Assembly (NCBI GenBank): GCA_037044905.1
Contig: JBAOKB010000138.1
Location: 1-64,000, forward strand
Direction of reading: 5' to 3'
Origin: Hortaea werneckii
Taxonomy: Eukaryota > Ascomycota > Dothideomycetes > Mycosphaerellales > Teratosphaeriaceae
DNA length: 64,000 nucleotides
Shown here: positions 21,812-33,190 of the stretch, one piece after another
Layout: the number at the start of each line of letters is the position of its first letter
How positions within the stretch are numbered: the stretch's first letter is position 1
Notes under the pieces: generated by a model
What the model saw: the letters and a program-made list of their open reading frames with translations, nothing else
The model's database searches: none
What the model was told of the DNA's origin: nothing
Position numbers and translations under genes: made by a program

Positions 21812-22552
21812 CTAAGCTTGAGAAAGAATGTCGGACGCAGATCTGATGATCCCGGTTCCGTCGGGTTCGCTGGAGCACTGGGTGCCAGGCGCAACATTCA
21901 CGAAAGTCACCGACCCCCGATTACACAGGCCGTACTGATCCGGGCCGTTGCAGACGAGTGAGCCGTCCGCTACTGCACTGCAGGCGGCGCTGTTCGATGC
22001 ACGGCCTATCCTCCCACTCCCGTCAGCCCCAGTAATGCACGCCGTGCCCGGGGCGACATTTTGGAAGATCGCGCGGCCTCGATTGCAGAGACCATATTGC
22101 TCCTCGCCGTTGCAGACGAGGCTGCCGTCCGGCACTGAGCTACATCCTGCTGTTCCGTTGTTCCCGGGCGTTGTGGTCGGGAGAGGCGAGGCGGTGGCGG
22201 AGGGAGTGACTGAGGGGATGATTGTCACGTTTGACGTCGGCACGCTGCTGAAGCTCGAAGACCCGGAGCTCAGTGGTTCTGTAATGGATTGCGTGACGGT
22301 GGGTGATGCTCCGCCTACCGGGACCGTGCTGTTCGTTGGGGAGACTGTGCCGGGAGGGTATGGGTAGCCAGAGCCGGTGGGGAAGACACCGGTGGGAACG
22401 ACGCCGGTCGGCAAGATGATGATGCTACTGGTGACGGGTACAATCGTTCTTTGTGCAAGCTTGATATTGGCTTTCTCTTCGTCCACAGGCGCCGAGGAGG
22501 CAGACAGGGCGAATCCAAGCACAGTCATGCAAAGGCAGGTTGCAATCTTCAT
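21812..22552 (-). CDS. Small secreted protein with duplicated four-Cys module
   Basis: Single exon, 246 residues. A clear signal peptide (MKIATCLCMTVLGFALSASS) ends near Ala21. A Ser/Thr/Pro-rich linker (about 37-133) with likely O-glycosylation leads to two near-identical cysteine modules: Cys137, 147, 156, 172 and Cys191, 201, 210, 226. Both have spacing C-x9-C-x8-C-x15-C and share DGSLVCNG, QYGLCNRG and NVAPGT. The spacing and the CNG...CNRG...APGT-C pattern resemble small chitin-binding or CBM19-type modules, but I cannot confirm this. The linker-plus-repeats layout fits a cell-wall-associated or apoplastic protein. No GPI-anchor signal is present. Candidate roles are wall binding or effector; the function is unproven. 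Confidence 0.8.
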   Translation of the reverse strand: MKIATCLCMTVLGFALSASSAPVDEEKANIKLAQRTIVPVTSSIIILPTGVVPTGVFPTGSGYPYPPGTVSPTNSTVPVGGASPTVTQSITEPLSSGSSSFSSVPTSNVTIIPSVTPSATASPLPTTTPGNNGTAGCSSVPDGSLVCNGEEQYGLCNRGRAIFQNVAPGTACITGADGSGRIGRASNSAACSAVADGSLVCNGPDQYGLCNRGSVTFVNVAPGTQCSSEPDGTGIIRSASDILSQA

Positions 22553-23212
22553 CGTCGTGCAGAGTATCGAATCAATTGATGAAGGGACTGCTTTTTGCGA
22601 AGTCTAAGCACGAATAAAGGAAGAGGGCGTGAGAGGCGAAGACAGTGCGTGGAAAATGAGCAGGAAATACTTGCCGTAATTATAGTCCTTGACAATAGAT
22701 TATTGATGGAGTCACCTGGGTAGGTAGTACGCCGCAGCATCTTGAGCGCCACCTGAGCACAAATGTAAACCGTACCAGCCGGATTGAATGGGTGCTTATT
22801 CTTTTGAAGAAGTGCAAAGATATACTCTCGTACTTGAGGCGGTTTTGCTATACCGACAATGATGACCGGACAGGAACGGCAGTTGCCCACCAAAGCCAAG
22901 GGGCGTCATCGTGGCGGCGTTCTGAACAGAGCACTTCAATCTAGTCCCGCTTTGGCTGCATATGCAAGTGTCAGTTGCGTTATACGACGTGGAGACAACA
23001 GGTCTTGGACAAGCGTCAGACATGTCTTGTGTTCGTGTGGCGCGAAGACTGTCGTTCTCCACGAACAGGCGCTAAGCCGGAGATGATCTAGGGCAGTCTC
23101 GGTGACAGGTCCGAGATGTCGCTTCACCACACGCCTCGAGACGCTCGACCTTTTACGTCCGCGCCACTCCTTCCCAAAACAACATCAATCTTCCTACAGT
23201 ACCACCGCCAAT
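22553..23212. promoter_or_regulatory. Divergent intergenic, secreted protein / COX19
   Basis: About 660 bp between the two start codons. The promoter of the secreted-protein gene lies at the left end. A short inverted-looking AT stretch near 22690-22710 is the only feature noticed. Confidence 0.45.
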
Positions 23213-23614
23213 ATGAGTACCATGGGCAGCCCAGGCGGGCGCCAGGTCGTATCCAAGCCATCGCCGCCGGGACGAGGATCTTTCCCTCTCGACCACGACG
23301 CCGAGTGTCAGCCCATCATGAAGCAGTACCTCCGGTGCTTGCGCAGCCATCGTGGCGTCAACGATGACGAGTGTCGGACGCTTAGCCAGAGCTACCTCAA
23401 GTGTCGTATGGACAGGTAAGCAAACAGGAATTCTGTCAACTCGATCGCGGGGGCGAAGTGGTTGCGGTTGGGCTAATCGCCAGAGGGGTGTGGATTTAGA
23501 AATCTCATGGCACCCGATTCGATGAGGAATCTTGGCTTTCAGGAAAAGGATTCGCAAGCCACCTCTACTTCCAATACAGAGCAAAGCCGAGGAGACGATT
23601 CTACCAATAGATGA
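23213..23614 (+). CDS. COX19: Cytochrome c oxidase assembly protein COX19
   Basis: Exons 23213-23415 and 23500-23614 give 105 residues. The 84-nt GT-AG intron splits the Arg codon before NLMAPDSMRNLGF. COX19 is a twin-CX9C protein of the mitochondrial intermembrane space (and cytosol), imported by the Mia40/Erv1 relay and needed for copper delivery to COX with COX11. Both CX9C pairs are present: Cys32/Cys42 and Cys54/Cys64, inside the family block DAECQPIMKQYLRCL and DDECRTLSQSYLKC. The N-terminus is Pro/Gly/Ser-rich with no presequence, as expected for Mia40 substrates. The Ser/Thr/Gln-rich C-terminus is variable. Confidence 0.95.
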
Positions 23615-24576
23615 TCTTGCATTCAATCAGGATATACCATCTTTTGCCACTTTACCGGCCCAACTCACTAGGCTACGTCGCTTTTGACATTAGTCGTAGC
23701 TCAGTCTGATACAGTGTCCACATGGATTTTTTTGGGGGGGAGATAGACCCGGGTGCAGAGGAGTCTGAGGGTACGATCCTACTCTAGATGATTTCGGCCG
23801 TCCAGGTCATACACATTTGAGGCACTGCCGCCTGCGGTCAAAAAAGACGAGCTCAAATGGGATGTAGCCACTGCGTTCGTGCGTTCTTAGATCAAATCGA
23901 GAATGAGCCGCGATGACGGTTGCATGAAAGCAAACTGGAAATGTTATTATGAGCTCGGCTACTTTAGCATACCATACCAGGCTCCCAGCACCAAATTGCC
24001 GAAGCAGCAGCCCTAAGGCTCTCAAACATCAAGGAATAAGAAGCAGGGAGGGGAAAATGCATACTAGGAAGGCGACCAGGTGTGCCCCACAGTGGAAAGG
24101 AAAGGTCTCAATCTAATCCTCAAAGAAAAAATGCATTCCTCGTCATCTGACAAAACAATCCGTGTATGTGTGTCTCATGCTGATTTTCTCCCGCACATAT
24201 ATGTTCGGCTTCTGCTCATCCCTCCCCGTCGTAGCCCAAAAGGTATGCAACCATTGCCGTGTGAACGCCTCAAGCAAAACAAAAAAAGACGAAATGCTGC
24301 CTGGTCGGCTCGAACGAGCGTAATGCCTGTGAAGACAAAGGCCAGCAAGCCAAGAATAAAGTGTCTGGTATCATCATGAAACATTGCATGTATAGCCGAG
24401 CCGTCAAACGCCGATAGATGGGTAGTGGAGATTGGGTCGATGTGTGTCAAAACTAGGAAGCAAGGGATGGGTATCATGCAGGTCTCATCTATCGTAGGTG
24501 GATTCGTGTGCTCGAGCGGGTCGAATGGGTCCGACCAATTCGTGCCCAGCTACGAGTAGAGGCGTCGTAGCCAAGG
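23615..24576. other. Intergenic, COX19 and bHLH 3' flanks
   Basis: About 960 bp between convergent genes. It holds a T8-G7 homopolymer run (about 23727-23741) and AT-leaning sequence. No gene is supported; the open frames here lack any family motif. Confidence 0.45.
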
Positions 24577-26346
24577 TTACTCCATAGCATACTCATCCTC
24601 CTCCTTGAAATCGCCATGCCAGAATTGAGGCTGGTGAGACATCTGACCGCTGCTCATGCCACTGCCGCCGGACTGGAATCCGGGACTGACGGCTTGAGAG
24701 TTGCTGGAAAATCCGTTCGAGTTTGGCAGTGACTCGCCGGATACAGGATCCCCGTTAATGTTGGTATGGCCCGGCACCCTCAGCCCGGAGCCTGGAGCGC
24801 GAGTGTAACCAGTGAAGCCACCCATTGCGGCGTGCTTGTTGAGGATTTCACAGATTTCGGTGTGCATTCGCTTTTCATCTTCTGATTGCTCATACGGCCA
24901 GACGTGCCCCAGACGTTGCACAAGATCTTTAAGCTCTTGCTCTTGTCTCAGCTTGAGGTGCATGTACCACATTATGTCGCGCATCCAAGCAACAGAGCCA
25001 TTGAGGATGTCACCCTTGTTGGGGCCTTTGTCTTTGTCTTCCATTGGCAGGCCCTGGGTAATGTTTCCACTGGTCGCACGACGACCGTGCCCGCCAGCCA
25101 GCAGAGAGGTCGCAGCCGGTGGTGCGGATGGTGGCGACATGCCTGTGGCATTTGCGATCGAAGGAGACAAAGGCGCGTTCGTCTGGAGATGCTTACGGAC
25201 CTTCTCATCCTCCAGCCTGTGCTGTGGCACCAGAGTTCCCAGGTCATGGATGCGCTCATTGATGTTGTCGCGCCTCCGTCGCTCTACAGCGTTGTGTGAT
25301 TCGCGTCGCCTTCGTCGCTTGGCCTCTTGAGACTGCATTCCGGATCCACCATTCTCCATTTTGGTGGGGAGGGAGGAAGCAACCTTGTGATGGTGGCCGT
25401 TGTTTTTGAGAACTTCAGATATCTGCGCGTGATGCATTTGCTGGCCGTTCGCTGGCGAAGGGAAGGGTGATGACTCATTCCAACTGTGACCGCTTGGAGT
25501 GCTATCCCAACCGTTGCCACCCATGGACATCTGCTGGCGCTGGTGCCGAATCTGTTGCATACCAGGGTGCGAGAACTCGTCGGCAATTTGTAGGTTGTTC
25601 ATGCCTGGCGTGTTCGGCGAAGCAGGTGACCTCGCATCCGAGATCTTACGATCAACGTTCTGCATGTGAGAGCGCGCGCTGCCGGTTTGTTGCGGCATGC
25701 TGTGGGCGCCAGCAAACTGCTGTTGGCCCATTGGCCTGAATTGATTGAAGTTGAAGCTGTTTTCAAAAGGTGACTGGATGGGGGCACCGTCAGGTGTATG
25801 TGAGAAGAGACTGGTACTCTGTTGGCTCATTTGCTGCTGGTTAAGAAAGTTCTGCATGCCTTGATTGAAATCGAAGTTCGAGCCCTGTTGATTGCCGGTG
25901 TCGAACTGGAGATCGGCCAGCTCATCATCGGCAATGCCAGAGTTGCCCATGTGGAAGCTCGAGGTCATGCCTGACTGGCCAAAGCTTTGAGACATGCCGC
26001 CACCGTTGTTGAGGTTTGCTGGGTTGATATTCATGGCACCGCTGTGCTGTGGCTGATGCTGGCCATGATTGTACTGCATAAACTGATTGGGATCAAAATT
26101 GAAGTCGTTTGGCTCCGACTTGATGTAAGGTGAGCCGGCCATGTCGCCGGCGTCAGACTCGGTGTTGTCAAACTCGAACTCCAACGGTGAATCGTGTTTG
26201 TTGTCAGTTGGTGGTTTGTTGTGACTATCAAAGGGTGGAAAGACCGTAAGATTTTCGGTGGCTGTGGGAATGCATGTTAGCTGAGTCGGCGAGGACCTAT
26301 TACTTGAGGTGTCGTGAATGTCGGGATTTGGTGCTAAGGCGTGCAT
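24577..26346 (-). CDS. bHLH transcription factor (TFE/MITF/Rtg3-like)
   Basis: 589 residues from the ATG at 26346. The N-terminal half is Asn/Gln/Phe/Gly-rich and disordered (for example NFDPNQFMQYNHGQ), like an activation region. The basic helix-loop-helix starts near residue 345: basic region RRRRRESHNAVERRRRDN with His, Glu and Arg for E-box contact, then helix 1 INERIHDLGTLVP. A long, Ala/Pro-rich loop of about 60 residues follows, then helix 2 NKGDILNGSVAWMRDIMWY and a short leucine-zipper-like extension (LKLRQEQELKDLVQRL). The DFKEEDEYAME end is acidic. A possible intron donor lies at 26436 on the minus strand and an AG sits directly before the ATG, so a 5' intron is likely and the first Met is slightly uncertain. 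Confidence 0.85.
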   Translation of the reverse strand: MHALAPNPDIHDTSSNRSSPTQLTCIPTATENLTVFPPFDSHNKPPTDNKHDSPLEFEFDNTESDAGDMAGSPYIKSEPNDFNFDPNQFMQYNHGQHQPQHSGAMNINPANLNNGGGMSQSFGQSGMTSSFHMGNSGIADDELADLQFDTGNQQGSNFDFNQGMQNFLNQQQMSQQSTSLFSHTPDGAPIQSPFENSFNFNQFRPMGQQQFAGAHSMPQQTGSARSHMQNVDRKISDARSPASPNTPGMNNLQIADEFSHPGMQQIRHQRQQMSMGGNGWDSTPSGHSWNESSPFPSPANGQQMHHAQISEVLKNNGHHHKVASSLPTKMENGGSGMQSQEAKRRRRRESHNAVERRRRDNINERIHDLGTLVPQHRLEDEKVRKHLQTNAPLSPSIANATGMSPPSAPPAATSLLAGGHGRRATSGNITQGLPMEDKDKGPNKGDILNGSVAWMRDIMWYMHLKLRQEQELKDLVQRLGHVWPYEQSEDEKRMHTEICEILNKHAAMGGFTGYTRAPGSGLRVPGHTNINGDPVSGESLPNSNGFSSNSQAVSPGFQSGGSGMSSGQMSHQPQFWHGDFKEEDEYAME

Positions 26347-27577
26347 CTTGCTGGTGAAGGCAGGAACAGGGTGCAATGCAGAAGCAGTGGGTGGGGGAGC
26401 AACATGTGCAGCTCATATTTAAAGCTTCACACTTACAGAAAGCTGTCATGCCTCGGGCTCTAGAAACGCATTCGCAAGATCGACAACTAGGCCGATCTCA
26501 CAGTGCTTGGTCTCGCTATCCTGACAGGTCACTCGACCTGTAGCTCTTACCAGTGGTTTCCAGCCGGGATGAGCGGTGTGGGTGGGCGCTGTTGTGCAGG
26601 AAGCGGCAACGTGGTTATGCCGACAGTGTGCGAGCTTCTTTGCTTCGGATGACGTGATGGGCTTCGTAGAGAAGACGAGGTACAGCGACAATGCGCCCCA
26701 ATCGAATCGAAGGAATTGGTGTCGCACAGCAGCAGTAGGCGACGCTTGGTGTCGAAGCTGATGCCTAGCACGCAGGAGGAGAAAGTGACTTGAGTTGATG
26801 ATGATAAGGATGCGAGATAGCCGGAGGATATGTCTGCAAGAGTGAAATGTCAGCCTGGTCTCTGCAGCGACTAATATCAAATCCACGGCGAGCTGCAGGA
26901 CGCCTGGGCGTGGTGGGCGTCGCCAGCCTGAACAGGCATGCGAAAGCATCCAGAAGCTGTCGGTTTATGCGGCAAGCATCGTGACGCTCATGCCACTGCG
27001 CAGCATCGGCATCCGGACCATGCAGCATACGCTGACCTCAATGCGCCTTGCCGTGCAACAGTCGGCGTGCTTTGCAGGGTGGTCCGCACGTTTCTGACAG
27101 TCGCTGTGTTGCGAGACGTTCAGAGGAGATCATAGACTTACCGGACCTGACTCAGACAGTCGCTGGCTGAATGCGACGGACTGTGTCAAGGTGTTGTTGT
27201 CGTGAGCGAAGAGGAGGATCGTCGTTTGTCTTCCACCGTGCTCGGTCGGATTCTCGGGATGACGGAGGGGCCAGAGGGGCGCGACGGGGCCGGCGTGTGG
27301 CGAATACCACCTACGATTTGGTACGACGGCAGGTAGGAGCAGCTCGTCGCGGTTATACGCGGCGCTGAACAACACGCTGTCAGTTGTCCGCACGCAGAGC
27401 TCGAATGGAAAGCGGTCTCTGTCGCGGATGTGCGTGGGGCGTGGTGGTCCGTGGACCCTGTTCTGGAGAGTGGAGTGTGGAGAAATCGACGGCGCGTTTG
27501 CACGACCAGCGCGTCAACTGTCTGGATCGACGCTGCTCTGTTGGAGTGCTCGGCCGATAAGCGAGACGAGCCAGAGC

Positions 27578-27683
<106 letters not shown>

Positions 27684-28617
27684 ACGGACAGACAAGTATT
27701 AGTCGTCCCCAGGTGCGTCGGGCGGTCAGACTGGCGGTGGGCGGCGGAGGATATGTGACTCTTCACGGCACGGATGCTCGGTAGGTGCCGAGGGCCTTGG
27801 CCAACCAATATGTGGCGGTGCAGCTGGTGGGTGCTATACCTTGGGAGGATGGTAGCTTAAACGACGGCCAACGGACGGCTTCGGGCGTGTTAAGCGGCCT
27901 CCAAATCGGGTGGATTGGCAGAAGCCTGCAGCTATTCTTGTCTTCTCGACGTGATTGAAGCAGGAATCAGAAGCTGAAGGAAGCGGAGAGGTGAAGATGC
28001 GAGTGTGGGCAATATTAAATAATCGCAACAGACAGGGTGGCAACAGACGCGACCCAGGCGTGTCCGGCTGCTCTTATGTATGCACGAGCAGCAGCGCGGA
28101 CTAGCGCCAAGTGATAGGATGTCTGAGAGCTAGGTATGACCATGATGACGGTTTGATCCTCACTCCCAGGTTGCGCGCCGGCACGATGCTCTATCTTGGT
28201 GCTCGCTTCATCGTCCTGCAACGGCTTCCCTCTCTCGTCACCCACCCCGTACCCCGGCAGCGGCGAGGATATGAGAGCGTGAGGGTGTGAGCGCCGTTTA
28301 TCGCAGCCGAAGCTTGTGGGACTCCACCACAAGTCCCGGCAATCTGGCGAGCGCTTGTCGCTCATGTATGTACATACCCACTGCACCGACGACTGACAGC
28401 TCCGTCTAGCGCGTCTGTGCGCTTTGTATGAAGGTGTTCAATCTGGAACACGGGCATGTAGCTGCGAATGAGGAAAGTCCAAAGCTCAGACAGCTGTCCC
28501 GCCACGCCTGGGCGCAAGCAGGAGGGAGAGAGAGGAGCGCGATGGGAGGGGTGCAAGCGAGCGCAGAGTGTGGGGGGAGTAGGCTGGTTGTGGCTCGTTG
28601 CGGCGGCCTCAACCACC

Positions 28618-28653
28618 ACGACGACGACGACGACGACGCCGACGACGACGACT
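28618..28653. repeat. (ACG)n trinucleotide microsatellite
   Basis: About 12 units with one interruption (CCG for ACG). It sits in non-coding DNA between the bHLH and SFT2 genes. Confidence 0.85.
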
Positions 28654-29222
28654 ACGAGTCAGACAGTCATCTCATCTCACATCTCATTCCAGCCTTCGGT
28701 TATCCGTCATGAGACGCTTGCGGCGGTCAGGTCGGCCGTGAGCTAATCCTCCCCCAGGACGGCAGCGCCTTCATGTTCATCATTCATCAGTGCAGACGAT
28801 CGGCTGCTGGCGTCGCTCCCTCCCGCTGCGAGCTGCTGAACCCTGCGTCGGCCCTTTGCGGAGCCTGCCGTAGAGGGTACTGCTGCAGGTAGCGAGGGTT
28901 GTCACTTGAAACTCGCCGTCCTTCTCGCAAGCGCTCTTACCTGAACTGCCTTGGTTTGTGCTATACGGGTGCTATACCTTAGTCATTTAGCTCCATCAGC
29001 TCCCTTGACCCTCTCCCGCCATCTACAGGCCTCCTGCCAATCGGCTGGCGCGGCAGCTCCAGGAAAGCGAGCGACCTGATACCCGAAGGCAGCACCGGTT
29101 GGTGATCTACTTGCGACTTTCCGCCTATCCTTTCTTATCCTCTTTCGAGCTCGACCTTAGCACGCCCATCGCGCCCTACCCACCCCCACACTCCACCCTC
29201 CAACGCTCCTGCTGCATTCGAC

Positions 29223-30932
29223 ATGGCGTCATCGTCCTTCAGAGATAGCATGAACAGCTTGGGCTGGTCCCGAAGAGAGCAGCCGGCGAACACGAACAAG
29301 CAGAACCCTTTGCTGGGCTCACTACAGAAATATAACCCATTTGGCGGTGAAGGCAATGTCCGACTCCCGACGACAGAGGGGGAGGCGCCTGGAGCCCCCA
29401 TCCCAGCACGATCACGGCGAGAAGAGGAAGAAGGCTGGTTCGCGCGTAAGTCTCGGTCTCTCTGCTTCACGACGCGCCTGATCAAAGACCCTGGGACGGT
29501 GGCCTTATTCCCTGTTCACCTATACCACACCTGCGAATGCAACTGCGACTCTGCGACTGCTACTCGGGAGCATGTGGGGCCCATCTTAGCTCTGGGCTAG
29601 TCTCATGGTTGCCTATTGAGCGCGCTATGCAAGACACTGCATCATACATCTGCAGGTGATGCCTGGGTGACTGGATTTGAGTTCCTGCATCGTCCACCAA
29701 CAATGCCCTTTCGCCTATCGGCTCCTTCTATGCTGATAGACGATTGCTGATCCGGCACTGTTTCCGTATCGTATTCTGGCAGACACATCGCTAATCCGTG
29801 CATCTAGTGAGTCGGTGGGATCGCATCCTCATCTTTGGCGGTCTCAACTTAGCAGCAGTTGCCTGCTTCGTCATATGCTTCACGCTATTGCCTATTCTGA
29901 GCCTACGCCCGCGCAAGTTTGCCATCCTGTAAGTGGTCCAAGTTCCGTTGCTGGTGCTGAATCCCTTGGCTTTTGCCACTTATACCTGGTCACTGCCTCA
30001 GAAGATGGTGTGCAGGCCGTTCGTATTCCACAATAGATAACAATGGACGCATCATCGAGACAAGAAACCGGATTGGCTGGCACGCCCACGCGGCCTTGAA
30101 TGGGCGATCACTCGCCACTGAACGCTTATGCACATGCAGTGGGAGCGGCCGCCTGACCATAGCCGTCTGGGGTCATGCAGCCGCCCGCTGCAAGTCGTCA
30201 TGGCTCGTGCGCGCACTCAAGACGCTCTACAGTACTTCATGTTCCGGGCATGCTTACATATCCTGGCGACCGCAGTTATCTGAACTCCGCGGGAGGGTAG
30301 TAATCATCAAACGGCAGTCGCGCTAACATTTGGTCAGATGGTCGATGGCGTCCGCGCTCTTTCTGAGCTCCTGGGCGGTGATGATGGGGCCCATGGCGTA
30401 CGGTAAGCCAACCCTCCTCTACGCATGTACCTCCACCAAGTATCCATCAATCATATTGGCGGAATTTGGAGCGTGGCTTGCTGATCCACCTTCGGAATTC
30501 ATTCGCTGATCGCTTGGTAGTGCGCCACTTGATCTCGCAGGAGAGATTGCCGTTTACTGCCACCTATTTCGGAAGCATTGTTCTAACCTTGTACTTTGCC
30601 GTCGGTGTAAGTTCTCCCTGCTCTGCCCTACCTGTCTAGCCTTATCGTCCGGAAGAGGAAGCTTCAGCTTCTCGCTTAGGTTTGGTAGCGCCACCTGCCG
30701 CCTTGCCGCCTAGCAATTTACAGCTTCATGTCGCTCAGCAAGCTCTATTTTTCGCAACAGTCACTGACGATCTTCGCAGCTTCGCAGTACCATTCTCACC
30801 CTCTTTTCGTCTATCGTGCAAGTTGTCGCACTTCTCTGGTATCTCGTCAGTTATTTCCCTATGGGCAGTCAAGGTTTGCGGTTCGCTGCCCGGTTCGGTG
30901 GCAGCAGAGTGACCGCGTGGATGAACGAATGA
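29223..30932 (+). CDS. SFT2: SFT2 vesicle transport protein
   Basis: Five exons, 29223-29445, 29808-29928, 30338-30402, 30521-30606 and 30780-30932, give 215 residues. SFT2 is a four-span Golgi membrane protein that aids retrograde transport from endosomes to Golgi. The N-terminal 70 residues are hydrophilic. Membrane spans follow: ILIFGGLNLAAVACFVICF, the ALFLSSWAVMMGP segment, FGSIVLTLYFAVG, and SSIVQVVALLWYLVSYFP. The SYFPMGSQGLRF motif is characteristic. Introns are 362, 409, 118 and 173 nt, long compared with other genes in this window, but all exon joins give the expected family sequence. The last acceptor is duplicated (TTCGCAG at 30773-30779 and 30781-30787); the first must be used to keep frame. 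Confidence 0.92.
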
Positions 30933-32081
30933 TAATCATTAAAATGTACGTACACTTCGTATGCATAGGGTCGCATTTATTCCCCATGTATCTGCAGCTT
31001 CTCTTCCCGGCGGTCTGGAAATCTCACGACTGCTGGTAATCTTACGACCGCTGGTAATCTTACGACTGTTTTTGTAATCTTACGGCTGCTGATAATCTTA
31101 CGAACCCGATACCCCTACCACTGATCACCATCATTTGACCATTGCAAGCCCCGTGCCACTGTGGCCTTACATCCTGTCGGTACTGACAATCTCACCACAT
31201 CCTCCCCAAGCGAGACGTGCATACATAGCTGCAGCCAATGCCCCCCCGGGTATCCAAACTCGCATAGCAATGCGACTCTACGCCTGATACCAAGGATAGC
31301 TGCCGCTTTGTCACGAGGCCATCTTCGGCAATCATGGACTGCATGTCGTTCAGTGTGGCAGGTAGCTTGGGCACCGGGCGTTCGGATCCGAAATTGGTGG
31401 TATGGGCTCTTTCCTAGTGAGTGGCGCAGATTTCACTGCTCTTGTGGATCGTGATTCTGACCGTCTAAGCAAGATCGCTATCCAGACGATTCGGCGTTCG
31501 TATGGGAATTTGCCGTCACTCTTACGCTGCATCCGACTGCCATGACATGACGAAAGAAGTACGACTGGAGTCGCATGCTAGAGTGATGACTTGGAGTCGA
31601 GGTCTTTGTAAGATGATGTGTCTGTGTTCGTCGGACTGTAGGATGGAGAGCCTTCCAATTGCCCTTCGGTCGTTCGTCCAAGGCCTTCGGACTAGCAGCT
31701 TGGCTGTTGATGCAGTGTAAATCAAATCTCTTCATACGTCCAACGAAACAAGACTCGCTGATCCTTGTGAGTATGGCGTACCACCTCTGTCCCTGTCACG
31801 TTTGTTTTCTGCGGCGTTCGTTCGACAGCTCGAGTCCATGCTCGGAACGGATTGACCCCTGACTCCTGCTTGTACTGTTCTGATTGTGATCTGGACCAGC
31901 ACGATTGCACGACAGAGCAGGCGATACAGAAAGACGAGACGAATTGCATGCTGGATCACGGCGTAGGTCTTGCATCGTTTACACCAGATCCCAAGTTTAG
32001 ATCCTCAGTGTCTCCAAAGATACTCTGCCACAATTTCTGCAAATCCACCTGCAGTTCATCAGCAGTATGGTATTCCCCTTT
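30933..32081. other. Intergenic with 18-bp repeat array
   Basis: About 1.15 kb after SFT2. It contains an imperfect 18-20-bp tandem array at 31020-31104. No gene is supported. It marks the left edge of a less ordered region that extends to about 35 kb. Confidence 0.5.
31020..31104. repeat. Imperfect tandem repeat, 18-20-bp unit, about 4.5 copies
   Basis: Units begin at 31020, 31038, 31056, 31076 and 31094 with the core AATCTTACGACYGCTGGT. Copies differ by a few substitutions and a 2-bp insertion. The array lies about 90 bp after the SFT2 stop codon, so it may fall within the SFT2 3' untranslated region. Confidence 0.85.
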
Positions 32082-32834
32082 TTAACACTTTTGCACTAAT
32101 TCTTCGCCAGGGACCTGCCTCATCTTTGGCATTTGTTCAAGCTCCGGCCACTCACTTGCCGAGGCACATTCGAGCTCGTACCGCTCCCAGTGAAGAAGTG
32201 AGCAAATGACCAATCCCAACCGGAGAAGGTCTAGTTTGATGGACCATCCGTCAAACACGGTCCCGACTATGTCTGCTTCTTCTGGGAGCAGGACGCTGTT
32301 TGCAAAGTCAATGATCTGGACGTGCGTGTTGTGGTCAAGCAGAAGATTCTGAAGGCCGATGTCAAAGATGAGGACCCGCAGTTGATGACACTGGCCGACG
32401 GTTTCGGCCACTTGAAAGATCCATTGTAACCGGTGGTGCCATGAGGGAATCTGCTGCTGGCTCAGGCGATCGGCCAAGGACCCATTCGGGTAGTACGCCA
32501 GCTCAATGCCGACGGTCGAGGCCTGGACACACGTCGCCACTTCAGGAACATCTCGTAAGCGAGAACATACATACCTCTTTCTCGATGTCAACTTGAGGTC
32601 GTGCTCATGGTATTCGTTGTAAGTTTTCAGCTGTATCTCCCCGTCTGGATGCTACCATCCCAGCAATTTGGGCACCTTTAGGACAGTTGTATCCGAGATG
32701 CGGAACACGAACCCTTCTATTCCGTGTCCGACGATGAGCGCGGAGTCCATCCTTCGACCATTTTCGAGCACTATACACGGGGTGACGTGCTTTGAAAATT
32801 CGGGAGATGCGGGCTTCTTCTCGAGTTGAGACAT
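32082..32834 (-). pseudogene. Kinase-like protein gene broken by one in-frame TAG
   Basis: One reading frame runs from the ATG at 32834 to the stop at 32082 (251 codons) except for a TAG at 32654-32652. Both sides of the stop are coherent: ahead are a degenerate glycine-loop segment and the ATP-lysine strand (VFRISDTTVLKVPK); behind are the YNEYHEHDLK helix, VGIELAYYPNGSLADRL, the catalytic-loop-like FDIGLQNLLLD and IIDFANSVLLPEE. This matches small fungal kinase-like proteins in which the usual His of HRD is altered and DFG reads DFA. No intron of credible length removes the stop; the only GT-AG option is about 11 or 25 nt. A CAG-to-TAG change is the simplest cause. Low-level readthrough or sequencing error remains possible. 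Confidence 0.7.
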
Positions 32835-33190
32835 TCAAAGACCGTAGGCGCTTGGAATTTGGTTTGGGGTTTGTGTTGCGTGTTTTTACTTGATTGTTTG
32901 GAAGTGCTGGCGCGAACTGACCCGAAACTGCCAAAGTCCTGGACTTGCAGTGTAGAGTCCTACCACTTCTGCCATTCGGGACGACACTCGACTGTTTCAA
33001 TTCTGCAACCGTCTGGCTGGAAGAAAGATCCTTTACGCGCTGGCAAATCACCTCTTTTGGTGATTGGTCAGCTTTCTATCCAACGCCAGTGACGATGCAC
33101 TCCACGTACATACTCAACTGTACTGTACAACGGCTGGTGGTAGTATTTGCCACCCGTTGAATCGCTTGGACTACCCAGGTCACGAAACTA

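Noticed and set aside
29973..30326. 117-codon open frame
   Set aside because: It lies inside the second intron of SFT2 and has no protein family match.
32630..32656. Intron that would remove the TAG in the kinase-like gene
   Set aside because: The only GT-AG choices are about 11 or 25 nt, below any credible intron length.
32605..33051. 148-codon minus-strand frame over the kinase-like gene
   Set aside because: It is in a different frame from the kinase motifs and has no recognisable content.
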